A stretch of 61,381 bases of DNA from Beijerinckiaceae bacterium (lineage in GTDB: Bacteria; Pseudomonadota; Alphaproteobacteria; Rhizobiales; Beijerinckiaceae). Shown piece after piece: positions 36,595 to 46,190 of this stretch. Both the position numbers and the translations under genes were made by a program. The notes beneath the pieces are model-generated. The model was not told the origin of the DNA, made no database searches, and saw only the letters and a program-made list of their open reading frames with translations. Numbering within the stretch: the stretch's first letter is position 1; the number at the start of each line of letters is the position of its first letter. The DNA lies in contig JALOTF010000023.1 in NCBI GenBank assembly GCA_025458025.1, positions 1 to 61,381 of the forward strand, written 5' to 3'.

Positions 36595-37473
36595 ATGTCC
36601 AACGTCGCTTTGCCCGTGCTGTCGGGTGAGGGTGGTCTTTCCCGCTACATCACTGAAGTGCGCCGCTTTCCGGTTCTCAAGCCGGATGAAGAGTTCATGC
36701 TGGCCAAGCGCTATCAGGAGCATGAAGACCCCCGCGCCGCCCATCGGCTCGTCACGTCTCACCTGCGTCTGGTCGTCAAGGTAGCGATGAGTTATCGCGG
36801 CTATGGTCTGCCCATGGGCGATGTGGTCTCCGAAGGCAATATCGGCCTGATGCAGGCCGTGAAGCGCTTCGATCCGGACAAGGGCTTCCGCCTCTCGACC
36901 TACGCGATCTGGTGGATCAAGGCGTCGATCCAGGAATATATCCTGCGTTCGTGGTCGCTCGTGAAGATGGGCACCACCGCGAACCAGAAGAAGCTGTTCT
37001 TCAACCTGCGCAAGGCCAAGAGCAAGCTCTCCGCGCTTGGCGAGGGCGATCTGCGCCCCGATCAGGTGAAACTCATCGCCACCCGCCTCGGCGTGGAAGA
37101 GCACGAAGTGGTGGAGATGAACCGCCGTCTCGGCGGCGATTCCTCGCTCAATGTCTCCATGAAGGAGGATTCCACTTCCGAATGGCAGGACATGCTGGTG
37201 GATGACAGCGATAATCAGGAGACGATCGTCGCTCGCTCGGAAGAGCAGGAGAACCGCCACCACGCCCTGGGGCAGGCGCTCTCCACGCTCAACGCGCGCG
37301 AACGCCGCATCTTCGAGGCGCGGCGCCTGTTCGATGAGCCGATGACGCTGGAGACTCTCTCCGAGGAATTCGGCATCTCCCGCGAGCGCGTGCGCCAGAT
37401 CGAGGCGCGTGCCTTCGAGAAGGTGCAGCAAGCGGTGGTGAAGAATATCCGCGAGATTGAAGCCGTGCATTGA
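36595..37473 (+). CDS. rpoH: RNA polymerase sigma-32 (heat-shock) factor
   Basis: A 292-residue sigma-70 family protein of RpoH length. Region 2 contains HRLVTSHLRLVVKVAMSYRG and VKRFDPDKGFRLSTYAIWWI. The RpoH box region includes KKLFFNLRKAKSKL. Region 4.2 is EFGISRERVRQIEARAFEK. AAGGAGG precedes ATG 36595 by five bases; the open frame extends to 36556 but lacks a site. Many alphaproteobacteria have two rpoH copies; which one this is cannot be said. A TATAAC (36521) may be its -10, but the -35 spacing is unclear. Strong hairpins follow the gene. Confidence 0.93.
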   Translation: MSNVALPVLSGEGGLSRYITEVRRFPVLKPDEEFMLAKRYQEHEDPRAAHRLVTSHLRLVVKVAMSYRGYGLPMGDVVSEGNIGLMQAVKRFDPDKGFRLSTYAIWWIKASIQEYILRSWSLVKMGTTANQKKLFFNLRKAKSKLSALGEGDLRPDQVKLIATRLGVEEHEVVEMNRRLGGDSSLNVSMKEDSTSEWQDMLVDDSDNQETIVARSEEQENRHHALGQALSTLNARERRIFEARRLFDEPMTLETLSEEFGISRERVRQIEARAFEKVQQAVVKNIREIEAVH

Positions 37474-37532
37474 ACGGCCCGCCGGTTTTCGCCAGAAGGG
37501 AAGCGTCGGACGGCGCTTCCCGATCATCCACC

Positions 37533-37561
37533 AAGAGCGCCCGCGAGGCGCTCTTTTCGTT
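37533..37561 (+). terminator. Rho-independent terminator after rpoH
   Basis: The stem AAGAGCGC/GCGCTCTT (37533-37540 with 37548-37555) is followed by TTCGTTT. A second hairpin, GGGAAGCG/CGCTTCCC, lies just upstream around 37499-37522. It sits between rpoH and the next gene's ATG at 37575. Confidence 0.65.
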
Positions 37562-37574
37562 TCAGGAGACCGGC

Positions 37575-38132
37575 ATGGCCAAGCAGTTCAATGAGATCGA
37601 TGAACGCCTCAAGGCCTTCATCGAGGCCCAGCCGATCTTTTTCGTCGCCTCGGCCACGGCGGAGAGCCGGGTGAATGTCTCGCCGAAAGGGCTGGATTGC
37701 CTGCGGGTGCTGGGCCCCAATCGCCTGATCTATCTCGATCTCACGGGCTCAGGCAACGAAACCGCCGCGCATCTCAAGGCGGATGGGAGGCTCACCCTGA
37801 TGTTCTGCGCCATGCAAGGCGCGCCGATGATCCTCCGCCTCTATGGTCGGGGGCGCTCGATTTTCCGCGATGAACCCGAATTCGATGCCTTGCTCGCTGC
37901 GCATTTCGGCGGCGAGGAACCGCGCGGCGCGCGCCAGATCGTGATGCAGGAGATCGATCTCGTGCAGACGTCCTGCGGGTTCGGCGTGCCGCTCATGGAT
38001 TTCGCAGGCCATCGCCCGGTGCTCGGCAAATGGGCAGATGCCAAGAGCGATGACGAACTCGTCGCCTATCGCGCGCTGAAGAACACAACGAGCATGGATG
38101 GCCTGCCGACCGGCTTTCGCGAGAAGGCCTGA
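37575..38132 (+). CDS. Pyridoxamine 5'-phosphate oxidase-family protein
   Basis: A 185-residue split-barrel flavin-binding protein. Visible family patterns are PIFFVASATAESRVNVSPKG near the N-terminus, LIYLDLTGSGNETAAHL, and a central RLYGRGRSIFRDEPEF strand pair. These proteins bind FMN, F420 or haem; the specific activity is unknown. AGGAG precedes ATG 37575. It is not PdxH itself, as it lacks the length and C-terminal signature. It is convergent with the hypothetical gene at 38136, with only 3 bases between them. Confidence 0.78.
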   Translation: MAKQFNEIDERLKAFIEAQPIFFVASATAESRVNVSPKGLDCLRVLGPNRLIYLDLTGSGNETAAHLKADGRLTLMFCAMQGAPMILRLYGRGRSIFRDEPEFDALLAAHFGGEEPRGARQIVMQEIDLVQTSCGFGVPLMDFAGHRPVLGKWADAKSDDELVAYRALKNTTSMDGLPTGFREKA

Positions 38133-38135
38133 GAG

Positions 38136-39356
38136 TTACTTCCAGGCGGCCAGAGCTTCGTTGACAGCGCGCTCGCCCGCCGAGCCCTTCTCCACCAGGA
38201 AGGCCGCGCGGCGATTGTTCGCGAGCCGCACATCGAATACCATCCAGCGCTGGAAGCGCAGAAGGTCCATGTTGCGCTGCTGCGCCCCTTCGCTGCGGTC
38301 GAGGCCCATCAGGAACACATTGTCCTGAATGGGCACCAGCGGCCCGGCCAGAGCCGGCCCGGCCTGGCTCTCACGCTCGCGCCATTCGATCGGGCTCATC
38401 TCGCGCACGGCGGGCAGCGCGTTGCGCGGATTGAATGTCACGAAGAAGGTGTGCGAGGCTGGAATGCCCACGTCGGTGTTCCGCGAGAGCACCATATCGA
38501 TGGACAGGCTCGCCCCGGCATAGTCCACTTGCACGCGCAGCACCTTCTCGCCGGTGCGTGATGCGGGATCGACCGCGAAACTCCAGTTGGCGATGCCCTC
38601 GAACTGGTTCGGTGCGGCACCCTGAGTCTCCAGCACCATGAAGGCGCGGCTCACCACCGGCAAGGCAGGGCGGTTTTCGGCTGGCGCCTGCGGTGGGTTG
38701 CTCGCCGGGGGCGTGCTGGCGACAGGTGCCTCTGGCCGCGCCGGCGGTTCGGCCTGGGCGGATGAGAGCCGGCCCTCGCGCTTCGCGGCGTCGTTTTCGG
38801 CGGCAGGCGGCGCCTCGATCACCGGAATGCCCGCCTGCCGGTAGCGTTCGGGATCTTCCTTCTTGAGATAGGCAAAGGTGCCCATGACGGCGATGGCGAT
38901 GCCGCCGGCCACGGCCCAGAGGCCCAGCTTGCGGCGGCCCTTCTCTGTTTCCTCACGGCTCGCGATGCGCGGACGCTCCGGCCCGCGCGAGCGAGGCGGC
39001 TGTACGACAACCGGCGCTTCGCTGCTCTCGGCCGCCGTTGCGGGCGCCTCGACCGGGGAAGCCTGTGGCTCCTCCGGCATGGGGGCTGGTTCTGCCGCGG
39101 CGACCGGTTCTGCCAGCGGCTCGGCAGGAGCCGGGTCCGGCGGCAATTCGGCGAAATCGGCCTCGATCCGTAGGATGACATCATCCAGCGCGAGGGTTTC
39201 GTTGAGGATATCCTCGTCCGTCAGCGGCGGATCAATGCTGCGCAACTGCCGTTCCAGCGCTTCCCGCGCGCGCCGATAGATCGCCTGGCGCTTGGCCGGA
39301 TCGCGATCCGGCAGCGTGGCAATGGCGCGCGTGAGAAGGGGGTAATAATCGGCCAT
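38136..39356 (-). CDS. Conserved hypothetical single-pass membrane protein downstream of purA
   Basis: A 406-residue protein. The N-terminal ~60 residues are helical and conserved-looking (MADYYPLLTRAIATLPDRDP, RRAREALERQLRS). An Ala/Pro/Glu-rich linker follows, with one membrane helix near residues 148-168 (GLWAVAGGIAIAVMGTFAYL). A second Pro/Ala-rich linker leads to a C-terminal ~170-residue periplasmic domain (SRAFMVLETQGAAPN through DNVFLMGL to NRRAAFLVEKGSAG). I do not recognise a named function. It starts 12 bases after the purA stop on the same strand, so the two are likely co-transcribed. Confidence 0.72.
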   Translation of the reverse strand: MADYYPLLTRAIATLPDRDPAKRQAIYRRAREALERQLRSIDPPLTDEDILNETLALDDVILRIEADFAELPPDPAPAEPLAEPVAAAEPAPMPEEPQASPVEAPATAAESSEAPVVVQPPRSRGPERPRIASREETEKGRRKLGLWAVAGGIAIAVMGTFAYLKKEDPERYRQAGIPVIEAPPAAENDAAKREGRLSSAQAEPPARPEAPVASTPPASNPPQAPAENRPALPVVSRAFMVLETQGAAPNQFEGIANWSFAVDPASRTGEKVLRVQVDYAGASLSIDMVLSRNTDVGIPASHTFFVTFNPRNALPAVREMSPIEWRERESQAGPALAGPLVPIQDNVFLMGLDRSEGAQQRNMDLLRFQRWMVFDVRLANNRRAAFLVEKGSAGERAVNEALAAWK

Positions 39357-39368
39357 GGGCGTTTCGAA

Positions 39369-40661
39369 TCAGCCCTCGAACGGGTTTTTCATCAGGATGG
39401 TATCGTCCCGCTCCGGGCTCGTGGAGAGCAGGGTGACGGGCGCACCGATCAGTTCCTCGATGCGGCGCACATATTTCACGGCCTCGGCCGGAAGATCCGC
39501 CCAGGAGCGCGCGCCGGCGGTGGAGCCCGGCCAGCCTGGAATGGTCTCGTAGACTGGTTCCACGCGCTTTTGCGCCGATTCGCTCGCCGGGAGATGTTCG
39601 ATCACCTGGCCATCGAGGCGATAGCCCGTGCAGACCTTCAGTTCCGGCAGGCCATCGAGCACGTCGAGCTTGGTCAGCGCGATGCCATTGATGCCGTTGA
39701 TCTTGATCATCTGCCGCGCGATCACCGCATCGAACCAGCCGCAGCGGCGCGGGCGGCCCGTCACCGTGCCGAATTCGCGGCCGCGCGTGCCGATCTGCTT
39801 CCCGGTTTCGTCGAAGAGTTCGGTGGGGAAGGGGCCTTCACCCACGCGGGTGGTGTAGGCCTTGAGAATGCCGAGGACGTAGCCAATCGACGACGGGCCC
39901 ATGCCCGAACCGGCCGAGGCCTGCCCCGCCACGGTGTTCGACGAGGTGACGTAAGGGTAGGTGCCGTGGTCGATATCGAGCAAAGCGCCCTGCGCGCCCT
40001 CGAACAGGATGCGCTTGCCATCGCGGCGGGCGTGGTCGAGCACATCCCAGACGCGATCCATGTAGGGAAGGATCTTCGGCGCGATTTCCAGCAGCATCGT
40101 GCGCAGGCCTTCCGCCGAGATTTCCTCAAGGCCGAGGCCGCGACGCAAGGCGTTGTGGTGCGCGAGCAGGCGCTCGATCTTCGGCATCAGCGCGTCGGGC
40201 TCGGCGAGATCCTGCACGCGGATGGCGCGACGGCCGACCTTGTCCTCATAAGCCGGGCCGATACCCCGCTTCGTGGTGCCGATCTTGGTGCCGGTGGTCG
40301 CGCTTTCGCGGAAGCCATCGAGTTCGCGATGCAGCGGCAGGATGAGCACGGCATTATCCGCGAGCTTCAAGTTTGCCGGCGTCACCGCCACGCCCTGCGC
40401 GCGCAGGCGCTCAATCTCGTCGATCAGCGCGGTCGGGTCCACCACCACGCCATTGCCGATGACCGAGAGCTTGCCGCCCCGCACGATGCCCGAGGGCAGG
40501 AGGCTCAGCTTGTAGACCACGCCATCGATGACGAGCGTGTGGCCCGCATTATGGCCGCCCTGATAGCGCACCACGATATCGGCCTGTTCGGACAGCCAAT
40601 CGACGATCTTGCCCTTGCCTTCGTCGCCCCACTGGGCGCCGACCACGACCACATTGGCCAT
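39369..40661 (-). CDS. purA: Adenylosuccinate synthetase
   Basis: A 430-residue enzyme of normal length. The N-terminal P-loop is [16 protein letters not shown], with the catalytic His in GGHNAGHT. Further motifs are [34 protein letters not shown] and RPRRCGWFD near the IMP site. It makes adenylosuccinate from IMP, aspartate and GTP in purine synthesis. A GAGGT ribosome site precedes ATG 40661. A 9-bp inverted repeat lies ~70 bases upstream (40733-40763). It leads a two-gene unit with the hypothetical membrane protein. Confidence 0.96.
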   Translation of the reverse strand: MANVVVVGAQWGDEGKGKIVDWLSEQADIVVRYQGGHNAGHTLVIDGVVYKLSLLPSGIVRGGKLSVIGNGVVVDPTALIDEIERLRAQGVAVTPANLKLADNAVLILPLHRELDGFRESATTGTKIGTTKRGIGPAYEDKVGRRAIRVQDLAEPDALMPKIERLLAHHNALRRGLGLEEISAEGLRTMLLEIAPKILPYMDRVWDVLDHARRDGKRILFEGAQGALLDIDHGTYPYVTSSNTVAGQASAGSGMGPSSIGYVLGILKAYTTRVGEGPFPTELFDETGKQIGTRGREFGTVTGRPRRCGWFDAVIARQMIKINGINGIALTKLDVLDGLPELKVCTGYRLDGQVIEHLPASESAQKRVEPVYETIPGWPGSTAGARSWADLPAEAVKYVRRIEELIGAPVTLLSTSPERDDTILMKNPFEG

Positions 40662-40732
40662 GCTGACCTCAAATTCTCATGGGCCAGCTGATGCCGACCC
40701 TTCCTTTTTCATGAGAGGCGATAAAGGAAGGC

Positions 40733-40763
40733 GAAGCCGGGGTAAAGGCGAAAGCCCGGCTTC
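40733..40763 (-). terminator. Hairpin between MuiA-like gene and purA
   Basis: The perfect 9-bp stem GAAGCCGGG/CCCGGCTTC with a 13-base loop lies downstream of the MuiA-like gene and upstream of purA on the minus strand. It is followed by CCTTCCTTTATC rather than a clean U tract, so it may be a weak terminator or a leader structure of purA. Confidence 0.4.
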
Positions 40764-40792
40764 TACTCAGAGGTTTGAGAGGCACTGCCAAT

Positions 40793-42469
40793 TCAGCGCG
40801 GAAGCGGCTGCGGCCTCAGCGTCTTTCCTTGCGGCCAGCGGACGCGCCATGCAGTGACGACTGCCTTCGATTCCTGCGGTGCCAGCGTGAGGTTCCACGC
40901 CATCACGCCGCGACGGTCCTCGACATTCTCGATATCGGGCTTGGTCATTTCCGACAGTCGCTCGATCGTGATCGCCTGATCCTCGCTGATCGGCAGGCGA
41001 TCCAGCAATTGCAGGGTCACCGGGAAGGCGTGGAGATTGCGGATATCTGTGCGGAAGCGGTTGTCTTCCGTGCGGTTCGAGCCGAAAATCCCGGCATCAC
41101 GCGCTTCTTTCTGCAGGGGAATCCGGGTGATCTTCACGCGTTCATCCGCGCCGAAGCCGAGTTCCACCTTGTCGCCGCCGGCAATCGCGCCGAGACGGGC
41201 GCGACCGATGAAGGCGCCATCCCGCGTCAGCAGCACTTCGCCGGGCAGGAGAGGGGCTTCGCCTTTCAGGTTGAAACTTGCTTCGAGATAAGCCGTGGGG
41301 TCGAGCACCGGGGCTGCCTTGTGCTGCAATTTCGGCTCGATGGCCTCGCTCGCGAGCCTCAGGCTGCGCTCCTCGTTGCCCGAGGGCAACGTGACAGTGC
41401 CGGGCAGGGTGAATTCCGCGTGGAAGGGGTTCGCCGCAAGTTGCGCTTGTTGCTCCTCGGCGGGTTCGGAACGTTCGGCGGCCATTTTCTGGCGGCGATC
41501 CTGCTCCGCCATCCGCGCCACGGCTTCCGGAGCGGGTGCCGCCGCCATGGGCATAGGCAAAGAGCGCGGCGGAGGTGGCTCATAGAAGCCGAGGCGTTCC
41601 GATCCCAGCACAGGCGCTGCCGTCCCGCGCTGCACGCGCAGGGTGGAGAGCACCACCTTGGCCTCGCGCCAATCCTCGCCGGTGCGCTGGCGGATGAGCG
41701 CGCGTCGCGTGAGTTCAAGCGATGGTTTCGCGCCGCGCGTATCAAGCCGCGCATCATAGACCGGCCGCCAAGAGGCACCGGCCACGCGATAGGAGACCGT
41801 GAGCGTGGCCTTGATCGCCTCCGGCGCTTCCACCGCGATGGCCGCGACGCGACGCGGGTTCTGCGTGCCGGGTTGCCCCACGGCGGCTTCCAGGGCGGTG
41901 ATTTCCTCGTTGATCTTCGTTTCTTCGATGCGCAGGCCGCGAAGCTCATCGTTCAGTGTTTGCAGGGTCTTGCCGACGGCATCGACCGCCTTGAGCCAGC
42001 TTTCCAGATCGAGCGGCTTGCCATCCTTCGGGGCGGGGTCACCCTGCGCAAGCCGCTGCACCATGGCCTTGCGGGTTTCAGTCGTATCGATGCGATCGGC
42101 GAGGCGATCGCGGGCCTCGCGTCTGGCTTTCAGGCGCGCTTCGAGTTCGGCATCCGCCTTGGCCTCTGCGACACCCATCCGCAGATCGATGCCGCCCAGC
42201 AGCAGGCGACCGCTGCCGCTCGCTTCCACTCGCAAGGAGGCGGGGTCGGCGGTCATCGGCAGATCGGGCAGGAGGATATCATGGCTGCCGGCGGGGATCT
42301 CGACGGCAAGACGGCGCGTGACAACCGCTGCATCGGGGTAGAGCGTGACCTGCTCGATGCGGGAATTCGCCTGAAGCGTTGCGGCTCCAGCGGGCATGGC
42401 GACGAGGCCGAGCGGTGCGATGAGCCCAAGGGCGCGCGGAAGGCTGGAAGCCGGACGAGGCGTGGACAT
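40793..42469 (-). CDS. MuiA-like mucoidy inhibitor family protein (DUF4139/DUF4140)
   Basis: A 558-residue secreted protein. The signal peptide ends near PAGAA (residue ~29). The N-terminal domain starts RIEQVTLYPDAAVVTRRL. A central coiled-coil (RLKARREARDRLADRI, ELRGLRIEETKINEEITALEAAV) is followed by the DUF4139 domain (VSYRVAGASWRPVYDARLDT, LTRRALIRQRTGEDWREAKVVLST). MuiA-like proteins were named for suppressing mucoidy when overexpressed; the mechanism is unknown. In a strain with a large exopolysaccharide locus the link is suggestive only. No operon partner is apparent. Confidence 0.85.
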   Translation of the reverse strand: MSTPRPASSLPRALGLIAPLGLVAMPAGAATLQANSRIEQVTLYPDAAVVTRRLAVEIPAGSHDILLPDLPMTADPASLRVEASGSGRLLLGGIDLRMGVAEAKADAELEARLKARREARDRLADRIDTTETRKAMVQRLAQGDPAPKDGKPLDLESWLKAVDAVGKTLQTLNDELRGLRIEETKINEEITALEAAVGQPGTQNPRRVAAIAVEAPEAIKATLTVSYRVAGASWRPVYDARLDTRGAKPSLELTRRALIRQRTGEDWREAKVVLSTLRVQRGTAAPVLGSERLGFYEPPPPRSLPMPMAAAPAPEAVARMAEQDRRQKMAAERSEPAEEQQAQLAANPFHAEFTLPGTVTLPSGNEERSLRLASEAIEPKLQHKAAPVLDPTAYLEASFNLKGEAPLLPGEVLLTRDGAFIGRARLGAIAGGDKVELGFGADERVKITRIPLQKEARDAGIFGSNRTEDNRFRTDIRNLHAFPVTLQLLDRLPISEDQAITIERLSEMTKPDIENVEDRRGVMAWNLTLAPQESKAVVTAWRVRWPQGKTLRPQPLPR

Positions 42470-42562
42470 GGATGAAAAACCCCCGAGAAAGTGACCGCCG
42501 GTTGCGGTGCCTTATTCTCGAAGGCTCAATCCCGGCGAAGCTGTGGCCTCACGCAGGCGCTT

Positions 42563-43420
42563 TCACGCCGCGTTGCGCTGTCCGGCCTTGGCCTTGCACC
42601 ACGCGATGAAATTCGCGATCTCCGTGCGGCGCTGGCCGGAATCCACCACATCGGCGTTGAGGCCGAGGCGCCAGCAGATGTCGTGGCGCGCTTCGGCATC
42701 CAGCGCCACGAGATCGGCTGAATAGGCCTTGCTTTGCGCGTGATTGGTGAAAAAGCCTTCCGAAACGAGATCCTCCGCGCGCTGGTCGAGGATATAGGCC
42801 AGCACGGAATGCACATATTCCGGATGATATTGCACCCCCCAGAACGTGCCGCCGGCATGGCGGATTTCCGCCGCCTGCACGCGGCTCACCGCGTTGGAAG
42901 CTAGAAGCGTCGCATCCGGCGGCAGGGCCGAGACTTCATCGAGATGCGAGCAGGGCGCATCATAGAGCGCCGGCCTTCCCGAGAGCAGCGCATGGCGCGC
43001 GCCCTCTGCCGTGGGCGCGATGCGCCGGGCATAGCCAAATTCACGGCCGCGCGGGTTTTTCTGTACGTCACCGCCCGCCGCAACAGCTGCAACCTGCAGG
43101 CCCCAGCAGGAACCGAAGAACGGCACGCCGCTCTTGAAGATTTCGCGGGCGAGTTCGATCTGCCGCAGCGATTCCGGCTCGCGCTTCCAGATATGCAGCG
43201 GCGATCCGGTGATCGCCACGCCATCATAATCACCGAGCGAAGCACCTTCCGGCATCGCGCCATCTGGGTCAGCCGAGCATACGACATCGAACGTGCCGCC
43301 GCCGGCGACCTCAACCAGCACCTCGCCGTAATGCTGTGCCGGCGTGCGCCCGAGGGCTACGCGATAGCGCTCGCGAGCAGCGGCGGGGCTGCCCTCCATC
43401 ACAAGGAAGCGAAGGGACAT
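42563..43420 (-). CDS. Class I glutamine amidotransferase
   Basis: A 285-residue GMP-synthase-like amidotransferase. The nucleophile Cys is in PFFGSCWGLQVAAVAAGG, and the His-Glu pair is in FWGVQYHPEYVHS. An N-terminal strand with DGVAITGSPLHIW is typical of the family. No synthetase domain is attached, so it is a stand-alone glutaminase or a C26-type gamma-glutamyl hydrolase. ATG at 43420 starts the fold; the frame is open 31 codons further. It is divergent from the EamA gene with an 85-base spacer. Confidence 0.85.
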   Translation of the reverse strand: MSLRFLVMEGSPAAARERYRVALGRTPAQHYGEVLVEVAGGGTFDVVCSADPDGAMPEGASLGDYDGVAITGSPLHIWKREPESLRQIELAREIFKSGVPFFGSCWGLQVAAVAAGGDVQKNPRGREFGYARRIAPTAEGARHALLSGRPALYDAPCSHLDEVSALPPDATLLASNAVSRVQAAEIRHAGGTFWGVQYHPEYVHSVLAYILDQRAEDLVSEGFFTNHAQSKAYSADLVALDAEARHDICWRLGLNADVVDSGQRRTEIANFIAWCKAKAGQRNAA

Positions 43421-43505
43421 GAAAGAGCCTTTCGTAACGCGCGGGAAACCGATACCGCTCCTATCTTCCCGCTTTGACGATGCTTCGCAATCCCCGATTG
43501 ATGAC

Positions 43506-44408
43506 ATGCCCAACGCTTTCCGCGCTCTCTATGCCAATGCCTATGTGATGCTCGGCCTCACCATGTTCTTCTGGGGGGCGCATGCGGTGGTGGCGCGCTT
43601 TTCCGTGGGGCAGATCTCGCCGATGGTGCTCACCGCGGGGCGCTGGCTGGGCGTCGCCATCCTGCTCTTCACCTTCTACCGGTCGGATGTGCGCGAGGGG
43701 ATCGTCGCGCTGAAGCGGCATCCGCGTTTCATGATTCTCATGGGCACGCTGGGCTACACGGTTTTCAATGTGATGATGTACCAGGCGGCGCAATATACCA
43801 CCGCGGTGAACATCTCGCTGTTGCAGGGCGCTATCCCCATCTTCGTGCTGCTCGGCGCGTTTCTGCTCTATGGCACGCCGGTGCGCGGTCTGCAGATCAT
43901 CGGTGTGGCGATCACCTTTGTCGGCGTGGTTTTTGTCGCCACCAACGGGCATCCCGAGCGTCTGCGTGACCTCGAATTCAATCTCGGCGATATCCTGATG
44001 ATCGTCGCCTGCGCCTTTTATGCCGGATACACCGTGAAGCTGAAGGAACGCCCGGCCATGCGTGGCCCGGTGTTCTTCGCGGCTCTCGCGATAGTAGCCG
44101 GTTTGGCCTCCATTCCGTTTCTGATGGCCGAGATCATCGCGGGCAAGGCGCAACTGCCCACGGTTCAGGGCTGGGCGGTGCTGGCTTTCGTGGCTGTTTT
44201 CCCGAGCTTCCTGTCGCAGATCTTCTTCATGCGCGGGGTGGAATTGATCGGGCCTGGCCGTGCGGGCATTTTCGCCAATCTCGTGCCGGTGATCGGTGCG
44301 GGTCTCGCGGTGCTCTTCCTGAGCGAGCCTTTCGGCTGGCACCATGCGGCGGCGCTCATGCTGGTGCTCGGCGGCATCGCCATTGCCGAGCGTGCCAAAC
44401 GGGTGTGA
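43506..44408 (+). CDS. EamA-family DMT transporter
   Basis: A 300-residue protein with ten hydrophobic helices in two EamA repeats (first helix VMLGLTMFFWGAHAVVARF; second repeat from DILMIVACAFYAGYTVKL). Inner-membrane transporter of unknown substrate. ATG at 43506 gives a short N-terminus before the first helix. Its 3' end lies 64 bases from the convergent serA stop. Confidence 0.83.
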   Translation: MPNAFRALYANAYVMLGLTMFFWGAHAVVARFSVGQISPMVLTAGRWLGVAILLFTFYRSDVREGIVALKRHPRFMILMGTLGYTVFNVMMYQAAQYTTAVNISLLQGAIPIFVLLGAFLLYGTPVRGLQIIGVAITFVGVVFVATNGHPERLRDLEFNLGDILMIVACAFYAGYTVKLKERPAMRGPVFFAALAIVAGLASIPFLMAEIIAGKAQLPTVQGWAVLAFVAVFPSFLSQIFFMRGVELIGPGRAGIFANLVPVIGAGLAVLFLSEPFGWHHAAALMLVLGGIAIAERAKRV

Positions 44409-44419
44409 AAAAGCAGGCA

Positions 44420-44448
44420 TGAAAAAAGGCGGCCTTGCGGGCCGCCCT
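44420..44448 (-). terminator. Rho-independent terminator of serA
   Basis: On the minus strand GGGCGGCC-CGCAA-GGCCGCC is followed by TTTTTTC, just after the serA stop at 44472. A GC-rich stem plus a U tract makes a strong intrinsic terminator. It may also stop the convergent EamA transcript. Confidence 0.85.
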
Positions 44449-44471
44449 GATCTTCCGGCGAAAGCCTTGCC

Positions 44472-46061
44472 TCAGAAGGTGAGGCGGCGCGCGCGCTTCA
44501 CATGCGGAATGGCATTGATGGCGGCGAGCACCTCATCCGAGATCGCCTCGTCCACTGCCACGAAGCAGATGGCATCGCCACCCTGCGCATTCCGCCCGAG
44601 GTTGAAGGTCGCGATGTTGATCCCCTTCTCGCCCAGCAGCGAACCGAAGCGGCCAATGAAGCCCGGCTTGTCATCGTTGCGCACATAGAGCATGTGCGGG
44701 CCAAATTCCGCGTCCATCTTGATGTCGCGGATCTCGACGATGCGCGGCAGGCCATCGGAGAGCACCGTGCCGGCGGCATGGCGCGTCATGTCCTCGGCAT
44801 CGACATAGATCTTCACGCGGCTCTCGAGGTTTTCCGGCGCATCACGGGTGATGGCTTCCACCGCGATGCCCTTGTCCTTCGCGATGGCCTGCGCATTGAC
44901 CATGTTGATGCCCGGCATGAAGGGGCGCAGCACGCCCGCCACGGCAGCCGCCGTGATGGGGCGGGTATTGAGCTCGCCCACCTTGCCCTCATAGGCAATG
45001 CGGATGCCCTTGATATGCGCTTCGGTGAGCTGGCCGAGGAAGGCGCCGAGCTTCTCGCCCAGCGAAACCAGCGGCTTGAGCTTCGGGGCATCTTCCGCCG
45101 AGATCGAGGGGAAGTTCACCGCATTGGTGATGGCACCAGTCAGCAGGTAATCCGACATCTGCTCGGCCACCTGAAGCGCCACGTTCTCCTGCGCTTCGGA
45201 AGTCGAGGCGCCGAGATGCGGCGTGCAGATCACGTTGTCGAGGCCGAAAAGCGGGTTCGTCTCCGCCGGTTCTTCTGAGAAGACATCGAAGGCCGCGCCG
45301 GCGACATGGCCAGCCTTGATGGCATCGGCCAGAGCCTGCTCATCCACGAGGCCGCCGCGTGCGCAGTTGATGATGCGTACGCCCTTCTTCGTCTTGGCCA
45401 GCGCCTCGCGCGAGAGCAGGTTCCTGGTCTGCTCGGTCATCGGCACATGGAGCGTGATGAAATCCGCACGCGCGAGAAGTGTATCGAGTTCCACCTTTTC
45501 CACGCCAATGGAAACGGCGCGCTCCGGCGTGAGATACGGATCATATGCGATGACCTTCATCCCGATGCCGATCGCCTTGCGCGCGACGATCGAGCCGATA
45601 TTGCCGGCGCCGATCAGGCCGAGGGTCTTGGCTTCCAGCTCCACGCCCATGAAGCGGTTCTTTTCCCACTTGCCGGCCTGCGTGGAGACATCCGCCGCGG
45701 GGATCTGGCGGGCCAGCGCGAACATCAGCGCGATGGCGTGTTCGGCGGTGGTGATGGAATTGCCGAAAGGCGTGTTCATCACGATGATGCCGCGCGCCGT
45801 GGCGGCGGGGATGTCGACATTGTCCACGCCGATGCCGGCGCGGCCGATCACCTTCAGGTTCTTGGCGCTTTCCAGCAGCTTCGCCGTGGCCTTCGAGGCG
45901 GAGCGGATGGCGAGGCCATCATAATCGCCGATCACCGCGGCGAGCTTGTCCTTGTCCTTGCCGAGGGAGGCATCGAAGGTCACGTCGATGCCGCGATCCT
46001 TGAAGATCTGAACGGCGGCGGGGGAAAGGGCGTCGGAAATCAGAACGCGGGGTTTGGTCAT
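44472..46061 (-). CDS. serA: D-3-phosphoglycerate dehydrogenase
   Basis: A 529-residue long-form SerA. The substrate domain is MTKPRVLISDALSPAA. The NAD domain has GAGNIGSIVARKA with GRAGIGVDNVD before it, NCARGGLVDE and the catalytic His in CTPHLGAST. The allosteric substrate-binding domain and a C-terminal ACT domain (MLYVRNDDKPGFIGRFGSLL) follow; this layout often gives serine feedback control. It catalyses the first step of serine synthesis. ATG at 46061 has GAGGA upstream; the frame is open beyond it. serC lies 129 bases upstream on the same strand, so the two are probably co-transcribed. Confidence 0.95.
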   Translation of the reverse strand: MTKPRVLISDALSPAAVQIFKDRGIDVTFDASLGKDKDKLAAVIGDYDGLAIRSASKATAKLLESAKNLKVIGRAGIGVDNVDIPAATARGIIVMNTPFGNSITTAEHAIALMFALARQIPAADVSTQAGKWEKNRFMGVELEAKTLGLIGAGNIGSIVARKAIGIGMKVIAYDPYLTPERAVSIGVEKVELDTLLARADFITLHVPMTEQTRNLLSREALAKTKKGVRIINCARGGLVDEQALADAIKAGHVAGAAFDVFSEEPAETNPLFGLDNVICTPHLGASTSEAQENVALQVAEQMSDYLLTGAITNAVNFPSISAEDAPKLKPLVSLGEKLGAFLGQLTEAHIKGIRIAYEGKVGELNTRPITAAAVAGVLRPFMPGINMVNAQAIAKDKGIAVEAITRDAPENLESRVKIYVDAEDMTRHAAGTVLSDGLPRIVEIRDIKMDAEFGPHMLYVRNDDKPGFIGRFGSLLGEKGINIATFNLGRNAQGGDAICFVAVDEAISDEVLAAINAIPHVKRARRLTF

Positions 46062-46190
46062 GGGTTTGTCCTCGGGCGTCATGGCCGGGCTTGGCCCGGT
46101 CATCCACGTCTTGCGGGATACCGGGCTGAAGAAGGGAAAAGCATGGATGCCCGGGCTTTGCCCGAGCATGAAGGCGCGCAGAGAAGCGCC

